A stretch of 64,000 nucleotides of DNA from Zoogloea sp041917255. Lineage in GTDB: Bacteria; Pseudomonadota; Gammaproteobacteria; Burkholderiales; Rhodocyclaceae. The translations under genes were made by a program, and so were the position numbers. Under the pieces are notes generated by a model that saw only the letters and a list, made by a program, of their open reading frames with translations, ran no database searches and had not been told where the DNA came from. Below are positions 8,100 to 16,702 of the stretch, piece after piece. Each line of letters opens with the position of its first letter. Positions within the stretch are counted from its first letter, which is position 1. The stretch spans positions 16,615-80,614 of the forward strand of contig JAYRYA010000022.1 in the NCBI GenBank assembly GCA_041917255.1, read 5' to 3'.

Positions 8100-9461
8100 T
8101 CAGCGCAGACCGCCGCCAGGCATCAGCCCCTTCATGGCGCGCATCATCTTCTGCATACCACCCTTGGAGAACTGCTTCATCATCTTCTGGGTCTGCTCGA
8201 ACTGGCTCAGCAGGCGATTGACCTCCTGCACCGTCACGCCTGCACCGGCTGCGATGCGGCGTTTGCGCGACGCCTTGAGAAGCTCCGGCTTGGCGCGCTC
8301 GAGCGGAGTCATCGAGTTGATGATGCCCTCGATGCGGCGCACCGCCTTGTCCTCGACACCCCCCTGAAGCTGACCCGCCGCCTGGGCAAACTGAGCCGGC
8401 AGCTTGTCGAGCAGGCTGGAGAGGCCACCCATCTTCTTCATCTGACCGAGCTGGTCCTTGAAGTCGTTGAGATCGAAGCCCTTGCCGCTCTTGAGCTTCT
8501 GGGCAAACTCCTTGGCCTTCTCCTCGTCGACGCCACGGCGGGCATCTTCGACCAGGGACAGGATGTCGCCCATGCCGAGGATCCGGCTGGCCATCCGCTC
8601 AGGGTGGAATTCCTCTAGCCCGGCCAGCTTCTCGCCGACGCCCGCAAACTTGAGCGGCTTGCCGGTGACGTGCCGCACCGACAGCGCCGCACCGCCGCGG
8701 GCATCGCCGTCGAGCTTGGTCAGCACCACGCCGGTGAGCGGCAGCGCGTCATTGAAGGCGCGAGCGGTGTTCACCGCATCCTGGCCGAGCATCGCATCGA
8801 CCACGAACAGCGTCTCGATCGGCTTGACCGTGGCGTGGAGTGCCTGGATCTCCTCCATCATCGCCTGGTCGATGGCGAGCCGGCCGGCGGTATCGACCAG
8901 CAGCACATCGAAGTAGTGACGGCGGGCGTAATCCACGGCCGCCAGGGCGATGTCGACAGGTTTCTGATCGGTCGTGGATGGGAAGAACTCGATGCCGGCC
9001 TGCTGGGCCACGGTCTGCAGCTGGGCGATGGCCGCCGGGCGGTAGACGTCGGTGGAAACCGTCAGCACCTTCTTCTTCATCCGCTCGGTGAGCATCTTGC
9101 CGAGCTTGCCGGTGGTGGTGGTTTTACCGGCGCCCTGCAGGCCGGCCATCAGGATGATCGCCGGCGGCTGGGTGGCCAGGTTGAGCCCGGTGTGGGCGCC
9201 ACCCATCAGATCGGTGAGTTCGCGGTGTACCACGCCCACCAACGCCTGGCCCGGCGTGAGGGAGCTGAGCACTTCGGTGCCGACCGCCTTTTCCTTCACC
9301 CGGGCGATGAAATCCTTCACCACCGGCAAGGCCACGTCGGCCTCGAGCAGCGCCATGCGCACTTCGCGCAGGGCTTCCTGAATGTTGTCTTCAGTCAGGC
9401 GAGCCTGGCCGCGAAGGGTTTTGACGACTTTGGCAAGCCGCGTTGTGAGGTTATCCAGCAT
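8100..9461 (-). CDS. ffh: Signal recognition particle protein Ffh (SRP54)
   Basis: The 453-residue product has the N domain (MLDNLTTRLAKVVKTLRGQ), the GTPase domain with GLQGAGKTTT and LVDTAGR, TKLDGDARGG, and a methionine-rich M domain (MKKMGGLSSLL, ending MMRAMKGLMPGG). It binds 4.5S RNA and signal sequences and delivers nascent membrane proteins to FtsY. The frame stays open upstream to 9587, but the family start is the ATG at 9461. Only 38 bases separate it from the divergent CcsA-like gene. Confidence 0.96.
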   Translation of the reverse strand: MLDNLTTRLAKVVKTLRGQARLTEDNIQEALREVRMALLEADVALPVVKDFIARVKEKAVGTEVLSSLTPGQALVGVVHRELTDLMGGAHTGLNLATQPPAIILMAGLQGAGKTTTTGKLGKMLTERMKKKVLTVSTDVYRPAAIAQLQTVAQQAGIEFFPSTTDQKPVDIALAAVDYARRHYFDVLLVDTAGRLAIDQAMMEEIQALHATVKPIETLFVVDAMLGQDAVNTARAFNDALPLTGVVLTKLDGDARGGAALSVRHVTGKPLKFAGVGEKLAGLEEFHPERMASRILGMGDILSLVEDARRGVDEEKAKEFAQKLKSGKGFDLNDFKDQLGQMKKMGGLSSLLDKLPAQFAQAAGQLQGGVEDKAVRRIEGIINSMTPLERAKPELLKASRKRRIAAGAGVTVQEVNRLLSQFEQTQKMMKQFSKGGMQKMMRAMKGLMPGGGLR

Positions 9462-9487
9462 GATGGTTTGTAGCCGAGGGCTTGGGG

Positions 9488-9493
9488 TAAACT
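9488..9493 (+). promoter_or_regulatory. -10 box placing transcription start at or near the CcsA-like ATG
   Basis: TAAACT (9488-9493) lies six bases before the ATG at 9500, with no Shine-Dalgarno sequence between. A start about seven bases after the -10 would give a leaderless mRNA. A -35 is not clear in the 38-base gap shared with ffh. Confidence 0.4.
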
Positions 9494-9499
9494 TCGAAG

Positions 9500-10327
9500 A
9501 TGCCCGCGATTCTACTTCATCTCCTCCCCGCCTCCCTGTACGCGCTGCTCGGCGTGCATTTCTGGCACACCCGCTGGATCGCGCCAACCGCCGCCCCGCG
9601 TCAGGGCCTGCAGCCCAGGGAGCGTCTGCTGATGCTCGCCGCCCTTGTGGCCCACGGATTCGCGCTCAACAGCACTTTCTTCTCGGCTGAAGGCATCCAC
9701 TTCGGCTTCAGTCTCGCCCTGTCACTCATGTTGTGGCTGGCGATACTTTTCTACTGGATCGAAAGCCTCTACGCCCGACTCGAGGGACTGCAGACCCTCG
9801 GCATGCCCGTGGCTGCCGTGTGTTCGCTGCTGCCAGCTTTCTTTCCTGGCCAGCATCTGCTCGAGAACGCCAACGCCCCGCTGTTCCGCGCTCACTTCGT
9901 GGTGGCGATGCTGGCCTACAGCCTGTTCACCCTGGCGGCGCTCCACGCCATGCTGATGTCCGTTGCCGAACGCCGGCTGCATGGCGCCCATCTCACGCGT
10001 GCCATCGCCGCCCTTCCGCCGCTGCTGACCATGGAAACCCTGCTGTTCCGCCTTGTCGGCATCGCCTTCGTGCTGCTCACCCTCACGGTGGGTTCGGGCG
10101 TACTGTTCTCGGAAGCGTTGTTCGGCAAGGCCTTCCGGCTCGATCACAAAACGGTCTTCGCGATCATCTCGTGGCTGATCTTCGGCAGCCTGCTGGTCGG
10201 CCGGCATCTTCAGGGCTGGCGGGGCAAGAAGGCACAATACTGGACGCTCGCCGGCTTCATCGCGCTGATGCTCGCCTACGTGGGCAGTCATTTCGTGGCT
10301 GAGGTGCTGCTGGGCCGCACGGCTTGA
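9500..10327 (+). CDS. CcsA/YpjD-like cytochrome c assembly membrane protein
   Basis: A 275-residue protein with about eight hydrophobic segments, resembling the inner-membrane CcsA/HemX-like proteins often found beside ffh in proteobacteria (YpjD type). It has the general CcsA-family layout but lacks the full WGxYWxWDPKETW motif seen in CcsB at 3070-4209, so heme handling is uncertain. It is divergent from ffh. A corC-like gene follows 56 bases after its stop. Confidence 0.82.
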   Translation: MPAILLHLLPASLYALLGVHFWHTRWIAPTAAPRQGLQPRERLLMLAALVAHGFALNSTFFSAEGIHFGFSLALSLMLWLAILFYWIESLYARLEGLQTLGMPVAAVCSLLPAFFPGQHLLENANAPLFRAHFVVAMLAYSLFTLAALHAMLMSVAERRLHGAHLTRAIAALPPLLTMETLLFRLVGIAFVLLTLTVGSGVLFSEALFGKAFRLDHKTVFAIISWLIFGSLLVGRHLQGWRGKKAQYWTLAGFIALMLAYVGSHFVAEVLLGRTA

Positions 10328-10383
10328 CAAGGCCGGACCCGGCCTGAATACTCGTCCAGGTTCGCCAACCACCATCGTTCCGC

Positions 10384-11664
10384 GTGGACGCCATTCCCCT
10401 TTCAGCCCAGTCGGCAATTCTTGTCACGCTGCTGGCGCTCTCCGGTTTCTTCTCGATGGCCGAAACGGCCATGATGGCGGCCAACCGCTACCGCCTGCGC
10501 TCTGCGGCCAACCAGGGATCCCGCGGCGCCCGCCTTGCCATCGACCTCCTCGACCAGACCGACAAGCTGCTGGGGATCATCCTCCTCTTCAACAACCTCG
10601 TGAATGCCGCCGCGGCAACGCTGGTCAGCGTCATCACGATCCAGCTCTTCGGAAGCGAGGAATGGGTGCTGGGCGTGAGCACCCTGGCAGTCACCTTCCT
10701 GATCCTCGTGTTCTCGGAGATCACGCCAAAGGTGATCGGCGCCAACCACGCCAACCGACTTGCGTGCTTTGTCAGCTACCCCCTTTCGGGCTTGCTGAAG
10801 AGCCTTTATTTCGTGGTGTGGTTCGTCAATCTTTTTGTTGCGGGGCTTCTGCGCCTGCTCCGCCTCTCACCGAACGGCAACGAGGATGCCCACAGCCTGT
10901 CCACCGAAGAATTGCGCACGATGGTGCTGGAGTCCGGCGCGTTCATCCCGCCCAAACACCGCAGCATCCTGGTCAATCTCTTCGAACTCGAAGACATCAC
11001 CGTCGAAGACATGATGATGCCGCGCAGCCAGATCGAGGCTGTCAACATCGCCGATCCGATCGACATCATTCAGGGCCATCTCGCCACCTGCTATCACACC
11101 CGCCTGCCGGTGTTCGACGGCGAGATGAACGCCGTGATCGGCATCCTTCACGTCCGCCGCATCCTCGGCCAGACCCTCGACCACAGCCTGTCCGTTTCCG
11201 ACATCCGTGGCATGCTGTCCAAACCGTATTTCATCCCCGCCAGCACGCCGGTGTATTCCCAGCTGCAGTTCTTCCAGGAGAACCGCGAGCGCCTCGGCCT
11301 GGTGGTCGACGAATATGGCGAACTGCTCGGCCTCGTCACCCTCGAAGACATCATCGAAGAGCTCATCGGCAAATTCACCACCAGCGCGCCGGATGCCGCG
11401 GACAAGCTCACCTGGCGCGAGGACGGCAGCGTGATCGTCGACGGCAGCCAGCATTTGCGCAACCTCAACCGCCGGCTGGGCCTCAATCTGCCGGTGGACG
11501 GCCCCAAGACCTTGAACGGCCTGCTGCTCGAACACCTGCAGGACATTCCCGAGGCTGGCGTGTCGGTCAAGATCGCGGGCATTCCGATCGAGGTTGTCCA
11601 GGCCGAAGACCGTCGTATCAAGAACGTGCGAATATTCCGCACTGCTGCAAAAAAGTCGCCATAA
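10384..11664 (+). CDS. CorC/HlyC family membrane protein (DUF21-CBS-CBS-transporter-associated domain)
   Basis: The 426-residue product has an N-terminal DUF21 membrane domain (first helix SAILVTLLALSGFFSMAETA), two CBS domains (about residues 200-320, e.g. DMMMPRSQIEAVN) and a C-terminal CorC/HlyC domain. E. coli YfjD (CorB) has the same layout. Family members are linked to magnesium and cobalt efflux or tolerance; the old hemolysin label is misleading. The start is a GTG with no strong ribosome-binding site. pilB begins 84 bases downstream. Confidence 0.88.
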   Translation: MDAIPLSAQSAILVTLLALSGFFSMAETAMMAANRYRLRSAANQGSRGARLAIDLLDQTDKLLGIILLFNNLVNAAAATLVSVITIQLFGSEEWVLGVSTLAVTFLILVFSEITPKVIGANHANRLACFVSYPLSGLLKSLYFVVWFVNLFVAGLLRLLRLSPNGNEDAHSLSTEELRTMVLESGAFIPPKHRSILVNLFELEDITVEDMMMPRSQIEAVNIADPIDIIQGHLATCYHTRLPVFDGEMNAVIGILHVRRILGQTLDHSLSVSDIRGMLSKPYFIPASTPVYSQLQFFQENRERLGLVVDEYGELLGLVTLEDIIEELIGKFTTSAPDAADKLTWREDGSVIVDGSQHLRNLNRRLGLNLPVDGPKTLNGLLLEHLQDIPEAGVSVKIAGIPIEVVQAEDRRIKNVRIFRTAAKKSP

Positions 11665-11748
11665 AGCGTGTCGTGGGTTTACAAGCCCTCGCCCTGACGG
11701 CATGATCCGGGCACATTCAAGGCCGATCACCCATACAGACGCTCAGGC

Positions 11749-13464
11749 ATGTCAGCCACTCCCCAAGCCGCGCTGAGCGGCCTCGCCCGCGCTCTCGTAC
11801 AACACGGCCGGCTTCTCGAAGCCGAGGCGCTGCAGTGCACGTCCGGCTCGGGAAACCCCAATGATTTCGTCCTCGAAGTCATCAATCGGGGGCTGATGAG
11901 CGCCAACGACGTCGCGCGTTTTGCCGCTGACACCTTCGGCACCCCGGCCCTCGATCTCGCCGCCTTCGAGCAGTCGCACCTGGCAATCGACGCCATCGAC
12001 CGCAAGCTGATGCTCAAGCATCAGGTCGTCGCCCTTGGCCGCCGCGGCAACCGCCTCGCCCTGGCCCTGGCCGACCCGTCCAATCTACGCATCCTCGACG
12101 AAATCCGTTTCCAGACCGGCCTTGCCGTCGATCCGGTGGTGGTTGAGGCGCCGAAGCTCATCGCCCTCGTCGAGCGCCTGGCCGAGTCCACCTCGGCGAC
12201 ACTGAAAGAACTCACCGGCGAAGAGTTCGACATGGATCTGCTGGGCCAGGACGGCCTGGCGGATGTGCCGGTGGTCGAGGAAAGCGCTTCGGAGGTGGAC
12301 GACGCACCCGTCGTGCGCTTCATCCAGAAGCTGCTGATCGACGCGATCAACGAGGGCGCCTCGGACATCCACTTCGAGCCCTACGAAAAGTACTATCGCA
12401 TCCGCTTCCGCACCGACGGCATCCTTCGCGAGATCGCCCAACCGCCGCTGGTGCTCAAGGAGAAGATCGCCGCCCGGATCAAGGTCATCTCGCGGCTCGA
12501 CATTTCGGAAAAGCGCGTCCCCCAGGACGGGCGGATGAAGCTGGTGTTATCGAAAAGCAAGGCCATCGACTTCCGGGTCTCGACACTGCCCACACTTTAC
12601 GGCGAAAAGATCGTGATGCGGATCCTGGATCCAACGTCCGCGATGCTGGGCGTAGACGCCCTTGGCTACGATCCAGACCAAAAAGCAGCCCTCCTCGACG
12701 CCGTTTCACGCCCTTACGGCATGGTGCTTGTCACCGGTCCGACCGGTAGCGGCAAGACAGTGTCCCTCTACACCTGCCTCAACATCCTCAACAAGCCTGG
12801 CGTGAACATCAGTACCGCCGAAGATCCGGCTGAAATCAACCTGCCGGGCGTCAACCAGGTCAACGTCAACGAAAAAGCCGGCCTCACCTTTGCATCCGCC
12901 CTGCGCGCTTTCCTGCGCCAGGATCCGGACGTCATCATGGTCGGCGAAATCCGCGACCTCGAAACCGCCGAAATCTCGGTCAAGGCGGCCCAGACCGGCC
13001 ACCTCGTACTGTCCACCCTCCACACCAACGACGCCCCATCGACCCTCGAACGCCTAAAGAATATGGGCGTCGCGCCGTTCAATATTGCGTCGTCAGTGAT
13101 CCTGATCACGGCCCAACGGCTCGCCCGACGCCTGTGCACCTGCAAGCAGCCGGTCGACATCCCGATAGAAGCCCTGATTGCTGCCGGTTTCTCGGAAGCG
13201 GACATCGACGGCACGTGGCAGCCCTATGGCCCCAAGGGCTGCGAGCGTTGCAAAGGCTCCGGTTACAAGGGCCGTGTGGGCATTTACCAGGTGATGCCGA
13301 TCTCGGAAGAGATCGCACGTATAATCATGACGAACGGCAACTCGATGGATATCGCTGCCCAGGCCCAGATCGAGGGCGTCCGGGATCTGCGCCAGTCCGG
13401 ACTGCTGAAGGTGAAGCAAGGGGTCACGTCGCTGACCGAAGTCCTCGCTTGCACGAACGAGTGA
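11749..13464 (+). CDS. pilB: Type IV pilus assembly ATPase PilB
   Basis: The 571-residue protein has an N-terminal MshEN/GspE-N domain and a C-terminal secretion ATPase domain. Visible motifs are Walker A GPTGSGKTVSLYT, the Asp and His boxes, Walker B DPDVIMVGEIRD, and a zinc tetracysteine region (CTC ... CERCKGSGYKG). PilB powers pilus extension. It heads pilB-pilC-pilD with gaps of about 20 bases, so the three are likely co-transcribed. No pilin gene is in the window. Confidence 0.96.
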   Translation: MSATPQAALSGLARALVQHGRLLEAEALQCTSGSGNPNDFVLEVINRGLMSANDVARFAADTFGTPALDLAAFEQSHLAIDAIDRKLMLKHQVVALGRRGNRLALALADPSNLRILDEIRFQTGLAVDPVVVEAPKLIALVERLAESTSATLKELTGEEFDMDLLGQDGLADVPVVEESASEVDDAPVVRFIQKLLIDAINEGASDIHFEPYEKYYRIRFRTDGILREIAQPPLVLKEKIAARIKVISRLDISEKRVPQDGRMKLVLSKSKAIDFRVSTLPTLYGEKIVMRILDPTSAMLGVDALGYDPDQKAALLDAVSRPYGMVLVTGPTGSGKTVSLYTCLNILNKPGVNISTAEDPAEINLPGVNQVNVNEKAGLTFASALRAFLRQDPDVIMVGEIRDLETAEISVKAAQTGHLVLSTLHTNDAPSTLERLKNMGVAPFNIASSVILITAQRLARRLCTCKQPVDIPIEALIAAGFSEADIDGTWQPYGPKGCERCKGSGYKGRVGIYQVMPISEEIARIIMTNGNSMDIAAQAQIEGVRDLRQSGLLKVKQGVTSLTEVLACTNE

Positions 13465-13486
13465 TCGCTTCACGCGGAAATATTTG

Positions 13487-14728
13487 ATGGCCACTGCACC
13501 CAAAAAGACCCCCGCCCGCAACACGAACGTCGCCCGCGAACACCTGTTCGTCTGGGAAGGCAAGGACAAGACCGGCAAGATCATCCGTGGTGAAATGCGC
13601 GCCACGACGGAAACCGTCGTTCAGACCGTTCTGCGTCGCCAGGGCATCCTCACCCAGAAGATCCGGAAGCAGGCTTTCTCCCGCGGCCGCGCCATCACCG
13701 ACAAGGACATTGCGCTGTTCACCCGTCAGCTCGCCACCATGATGCGTTCCGGTGTGCCGCTGCTGCAGTCCTTCGACATCGCCATCAAGGGCTGCGGCAA
13801 CCCTTCGCTGGCGCGCCTGCTCAATGACGTACGCGCCAACGTGGAGACCGGCAGCAGCCTGTCCCAGGCCTTCCGCCGCCACCCGACCCACTTCGACGCC
13901 TTGTTCTGCAACCTGGTCGCCGCCGGCGAACAGGCCGGCATCCTGGATTCCCTGCTCGACCGCCTCGCCACCTACAAGGAAAAGATCCTTGCCATCAAGA
14001 GCAAGATCAAATCGGCGATGTTCTATCCGGTCGCGGTGGTCGTCGTGGCCGCACTGGTGGTGTCGGTGATGATGCTTTTCGTCGTCCCCGAATTCAAGAA
14101 GGTGTTTGCCAGCTTCGGCGCCGACCTGCCGGCACCCACGATGATGGTGATCGCCATCTCCGACTTTTTCGTGTCGTACTGGTATATCGTCTTTGGCATC
14201 ATCCTGGGCACCGTGATCGGGATATCGTATGCCTACAAGCACTCGATACCCATGCAGATCGCGGTGGACCGGATCGTCCTGCAGATCCCTGTGATCGGCG
14301 ATGTCGTCCGCAAGGCCACCATCGCGCGGTGGACGCGCACCCTGTCCACGATGTTCGCTGCGGGCGTCCCGCTCGTCGAGGCCCTCGACTCCGTAGGCGG
14401 CGCGGCGGGCAACGTGGTTTACCGGCAGGCTACCAAGCAGATCCAGTCCGACGTGAGCACCGGCACCAGCCTCACCGTCGCCATGCAGAACGTGCTCGTA
14501 TTCCCGACCATGGTCATCCAGATGGTGTCAATCGGCGAAGAATCCGGTCAGCTCGACTCCATGCTGAGCAAGGTGGCCGACTTCTTCGAGCGCGAGGTGG
14601 ACGACGCCGTCGCAGGCCTCAGTCAGCTGCTCGAGCCGATCATCATGGTATTCCTGGGCGTCGTGATCGGCGGCCTGGTGGTCGCCATGTACCTCCCGAT
14701 CTTCAAGATCGGCGCCGTGGTCTCCTGA
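13487..14728 (+). CDS. pilC: Type IV pilus inner-membrane platform protein PilC
   Basis: The 413-residue protein has two T2SSF/GspF domains, each preceding hydrophobic segments (for example the valine-rich stretch near residues 180-205 and the last helix before IFKIGAVVS). PilC is the platform on which PilB and PilT act. The ATG at 13487 directly follows an in-frame TTG at 13484; I use the ATG. Confidence 0.96.
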   Translation: MATAPKKTPARNTNVAREHLFVWEGKDKTGKIIRGEMRATTETVVQTVLRRQGILTQKIRKQAFSRGRAITDKDIALFTRQLATMMRSGVPLLQSFDIAIKGCGNPSLARLLNDVRANVETGSSLSQAFRRHPTHFDALFCNLVAAGEQAGILDSLLDRLATYKEKILAIKSKIKSAMFYPVAVVVVAALVVSVMMLFVVPEFKKVFASFGADLPAPTMMVIAISDFFVSYWYIVFGIILGTVIGISYAYKHSIPMQIAVDRIVLQIPVIGDVVRKATIARWTRTLSTMFAAGVPLVEALDSVGGAAGNVVYRQATKQIQSDVSTGTSLTVAMQNVLVFPTMVIQMVSIGEESGQLDSMLSKVADFFEREVDDAVAGLSQLLEPIIMVFLGVVIGGLVVAMYLPIFKIGAVVS

Positions 14729-14746
14729 CGCCAGCGGGCGCCCATC

Positions 14747-15595
14747 ATGGAAGTCTTCGCGGACCCGCTGGTCTTCACGGCCACCTGCGCGCTGCTCGGT
14801 CTGTTTGTCGGCAGTTTCCTGAACGTCGTCATCCATCGCCTGCCGGTAATGATGGAAAGGGAATGGCAGGCCGAAGCCGCCAGCCTGCGCGGTGAATCAC
14901 CGCAAGAACAGCCGCGCTTCAACCTTGCCACGCCGCGCTCCCGCTGCCCCCATTGCGGCCACGGAATCGGCGCTGTCGAGAACATCCCGGTGGTCAGCTA
15001 CCTCCTGCTGCGCGGCCGCTGTCGCCACTGCAGCGGGCCGATCAGCCCCCGCTATCCGCTCATCGAACTTTTCTGTGCCATTGCGTCGGGATTTACCGCC
15101 TACCATTTCGGCTTCGGGCTCCAAGCCATCGGTGCGCTGATCTTCGTGTGGGCAATGACCGCCCTCAGCTTCATCGACCTCGACACCCAGCTCCTGCCCG
15201 ACAGCATCACCCTGCCCCTTCTTTGGCTGGGCCTGCTCCTCAACATTGATGGCACTTTCACCGACCTGCAGAGTGCGGTGGTCGGCGCCGCGGCTGGCTA
15301 TCTTTCGCTCTGGACGGTCTTCTGGCTGTTCAAGCTGGTCACCGGCAAGGAGGGCATGGGCTACGGAGATTTCAAACTTCTCGCCGCCATCGGCGCGTGG
15401 CTTGGCTGGCAGATCCTGCCCCTGACCATTCTGCTGTCGTCGGTGGTCGGTGCGGTGGTCGGCATCGCCCTGATCGTCCTGCGCCAGCACGGCCGGGAGA
15501 TCCCCATCCCCTTCGGCCCCTATCTCGCAGCAGCCGGGCTGCTGGCGCTGATTTGGGGCAGTTCGCTCACCAGCGCCTACCTCGGAATGCTCTGA
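14747..15595 (+). CDS. pilD: Prepilin leader peptidase / N-methyltransferase PilD
   Basis: The 282-residue membrane protein has the zinc-binding Cys pairs (CPHCGHG and CRHCSGP) of the cytosolic methyltransferase part. Both catalytic aspartates of the A24 family are present, in SFIDLDTQLLPD and GYGDFKLL. It removes the prepilin leader and N-methylates the new N-terminus. In many relatives coaE and zapD follow pilD; here a short gap leads to an FmdB-type gene instead. Confidence 0.96.
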   Translation: MEVFADPLVFTATCALLGLFVGSFLNVVIHRLPVMMEREWQAEAASLRGESPQEQPRFNLATPRSRCPHCGHGIGAVENIPVVSYLLLRGRCRHCSGPISPRYPLIELFCAIASGFTAYHFGFGLQAIGALIFVWAMTALSFIDLDTQLLPDSITLPLLWLGLLLNIDGTFTDLQSAVVGAAAGYLSLWTVFWLFKLVTGKEGMGYGDFKLLAAIGAWLGWQILPLTILLSSVVGAVVGIALIVLRQHGREIPIPFGPYLAAAGLLALIWGSSLTSAYLGML

Positions 15596-15713
15596 GCCCC
15601 GCGCTGGCGCTTGAAACACGCTCATTTGCCCCCATTTGCGCCGCACCGGGCGTGTTTCGCCCGATGTTGCGATGCGCTAAACTTCGTCCCAATCGATTTT
15701 CCCGGAGCTCGTC

Positions 15714-15986
15714 ATGCCCATCTACGAGTATCGCTGCAGCGCCTGCGGCCATCAAAAAGATCACCTCCAGAAAATGAGCGACGCACCGCTCACCGTTTGC
15801 CCCGCCTGTGGCGCGGAAGCCTACGCCAAGCAGCTCTCTGCGGCCGGCTTCCAGCTCAAGGGCAGCGGCTGGTACGCCACCGACTTCAAGGGCGGCTCCA
15901 ACTCTGGCGCCAGCCCCAAGACCGAAGCAGCCAAGTCCGAATCTCCCGCTCCGACTCCCTGCGGCGGCAGTTGCGCGTGCCACTGA
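15714..15986 (+). CDS. FmdB-type small zinc-ribbon protein
   Basis: A 90-residue protein beginning MPIYEYRCSACGHQ, with CxxC pairs at Cys8/11 and Cys29/32, which is the FmdB regulatory-domain zinc ribbon. The tail is Gly/Ser/Pro-rich and ends in a Cys/His cluster (CGGSCACH). The molecular role is not established; genes like this commonly precede DUF502 and aspS in betaproteobacteria. TAAACT at 15678-15683 could be its -10 box. It is 26 bases upstream of DUF502. Confidence 0.85.
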   Translation: MPIYEYRCSACGHQKDHLQKMSDAPLTVCPACGAEAYAKQLSAAGFQLKGSGWYATDFKGGSNSGASPKTEAAKSESPAPTPCGGSCACH

Positions 15987-16011
15987 TCCTCACGCGCCCG
16001 ACCACCGCTGA

Positions 16012-16650
16012 ATGAAAAAATATTTCGTAACCGGTCTGCTGATCTGGATTCCGCTCGTCATCACCTTTGTGGTGCTGGCATGGATCATCACGACTCTCGA
16101 CCAGATCCTGCTGCTGGTTCCCCCGACCCTGCGTCCGGATGCCCTGCTCGGCTTCCATGTACCGGGGATCGGCGTGGTTGTCTCGTTGGTCGTGATCGTC
16201 GCCACCGGCCTGGCCGCGGCCAACTTTGTCGGCCAGCGCATGGTGCGCTTCTGGGAAGGCCTGCTGTCGCGCATTCCGGTGGTCAAGTCGATCTACTACA
16301 GCGTCAAGCAGGTTTCCGACACCCTGCTGTCGAGCAACGGTCAAGCCTTCCGCAAGGCGCTGCTCATCCAGTACCCCCGCGCAGGCATGTGGACCATCGG
16401 CTTCCAGACGGGGGTGCCCGGCGGCGACGCGGCCCATCATCTGGGCGGTGATTTCGTCAGCGTATATGTTCCGACGACGCCCAACCCGACCTCCGGCTTC
16501 TTCCTGATGCTCCCCCGCAAGGACGCCATCGAACTCGACATGAGCGTCGATGAAGCCCTCAAGTACATCATCTCGATGGGCGTGGTTTCACCGCCTCCCT
16601 CCAGCCGCCCACCTGCGCTCAAGCCGGCCGGCGCCCTTCTGAATCAATAA
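16012..16650 (+). CDS. DUF502 family inner-membrane protein
   Basis: The 212-residue protein starts with a membrane helix (MKKYFVTGLLIWIPLVITFV), has a second near residues 55-78, and carries the DUF502 sequence IPVVKSIYYSVKQVSDTLL. Function is unknown. It is a regular upstream neighbour of aspS in betaproteobacteria and is probably co-transcribed with fmdB and aspS (53-base gap to aspS). Confidence 0.87.
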   Translation: MKKYFVTGLLIWIPLVITFVVLAWIITTLDQILLLVPPTLRPDALLGFHVPGIGVVVSLVVIVATGLAAANFVGQRMVRFWEGLLSRIPVVKSIYYSVKQVSDTLLSSNGQAFRKALLIQYPRAGMWTIGFQTGVPGGDAAHHLGGDFVSVYVPTTPNPTSGFFLMLPRKDAIELDMSVDEALKYIISMGVVSPPPSSRPPALKPAGALLNQ

Positions 16651-16702
16651 CGCGTCTGCCCGGCAGGCGCGTTCCGTTTTCCCAGGAAATAAAGACCCCA
16701 TC

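Noticed and set aside
10384..11664. Hemolysin (virulence) role for the CorC/HlyC protein
   Set aside because: The DUF21-CBS-CorC/HlyC order belongs to metal-ion homeostasis proteins; the hemolysin name is historic and nothing nearby suggests a toxin.
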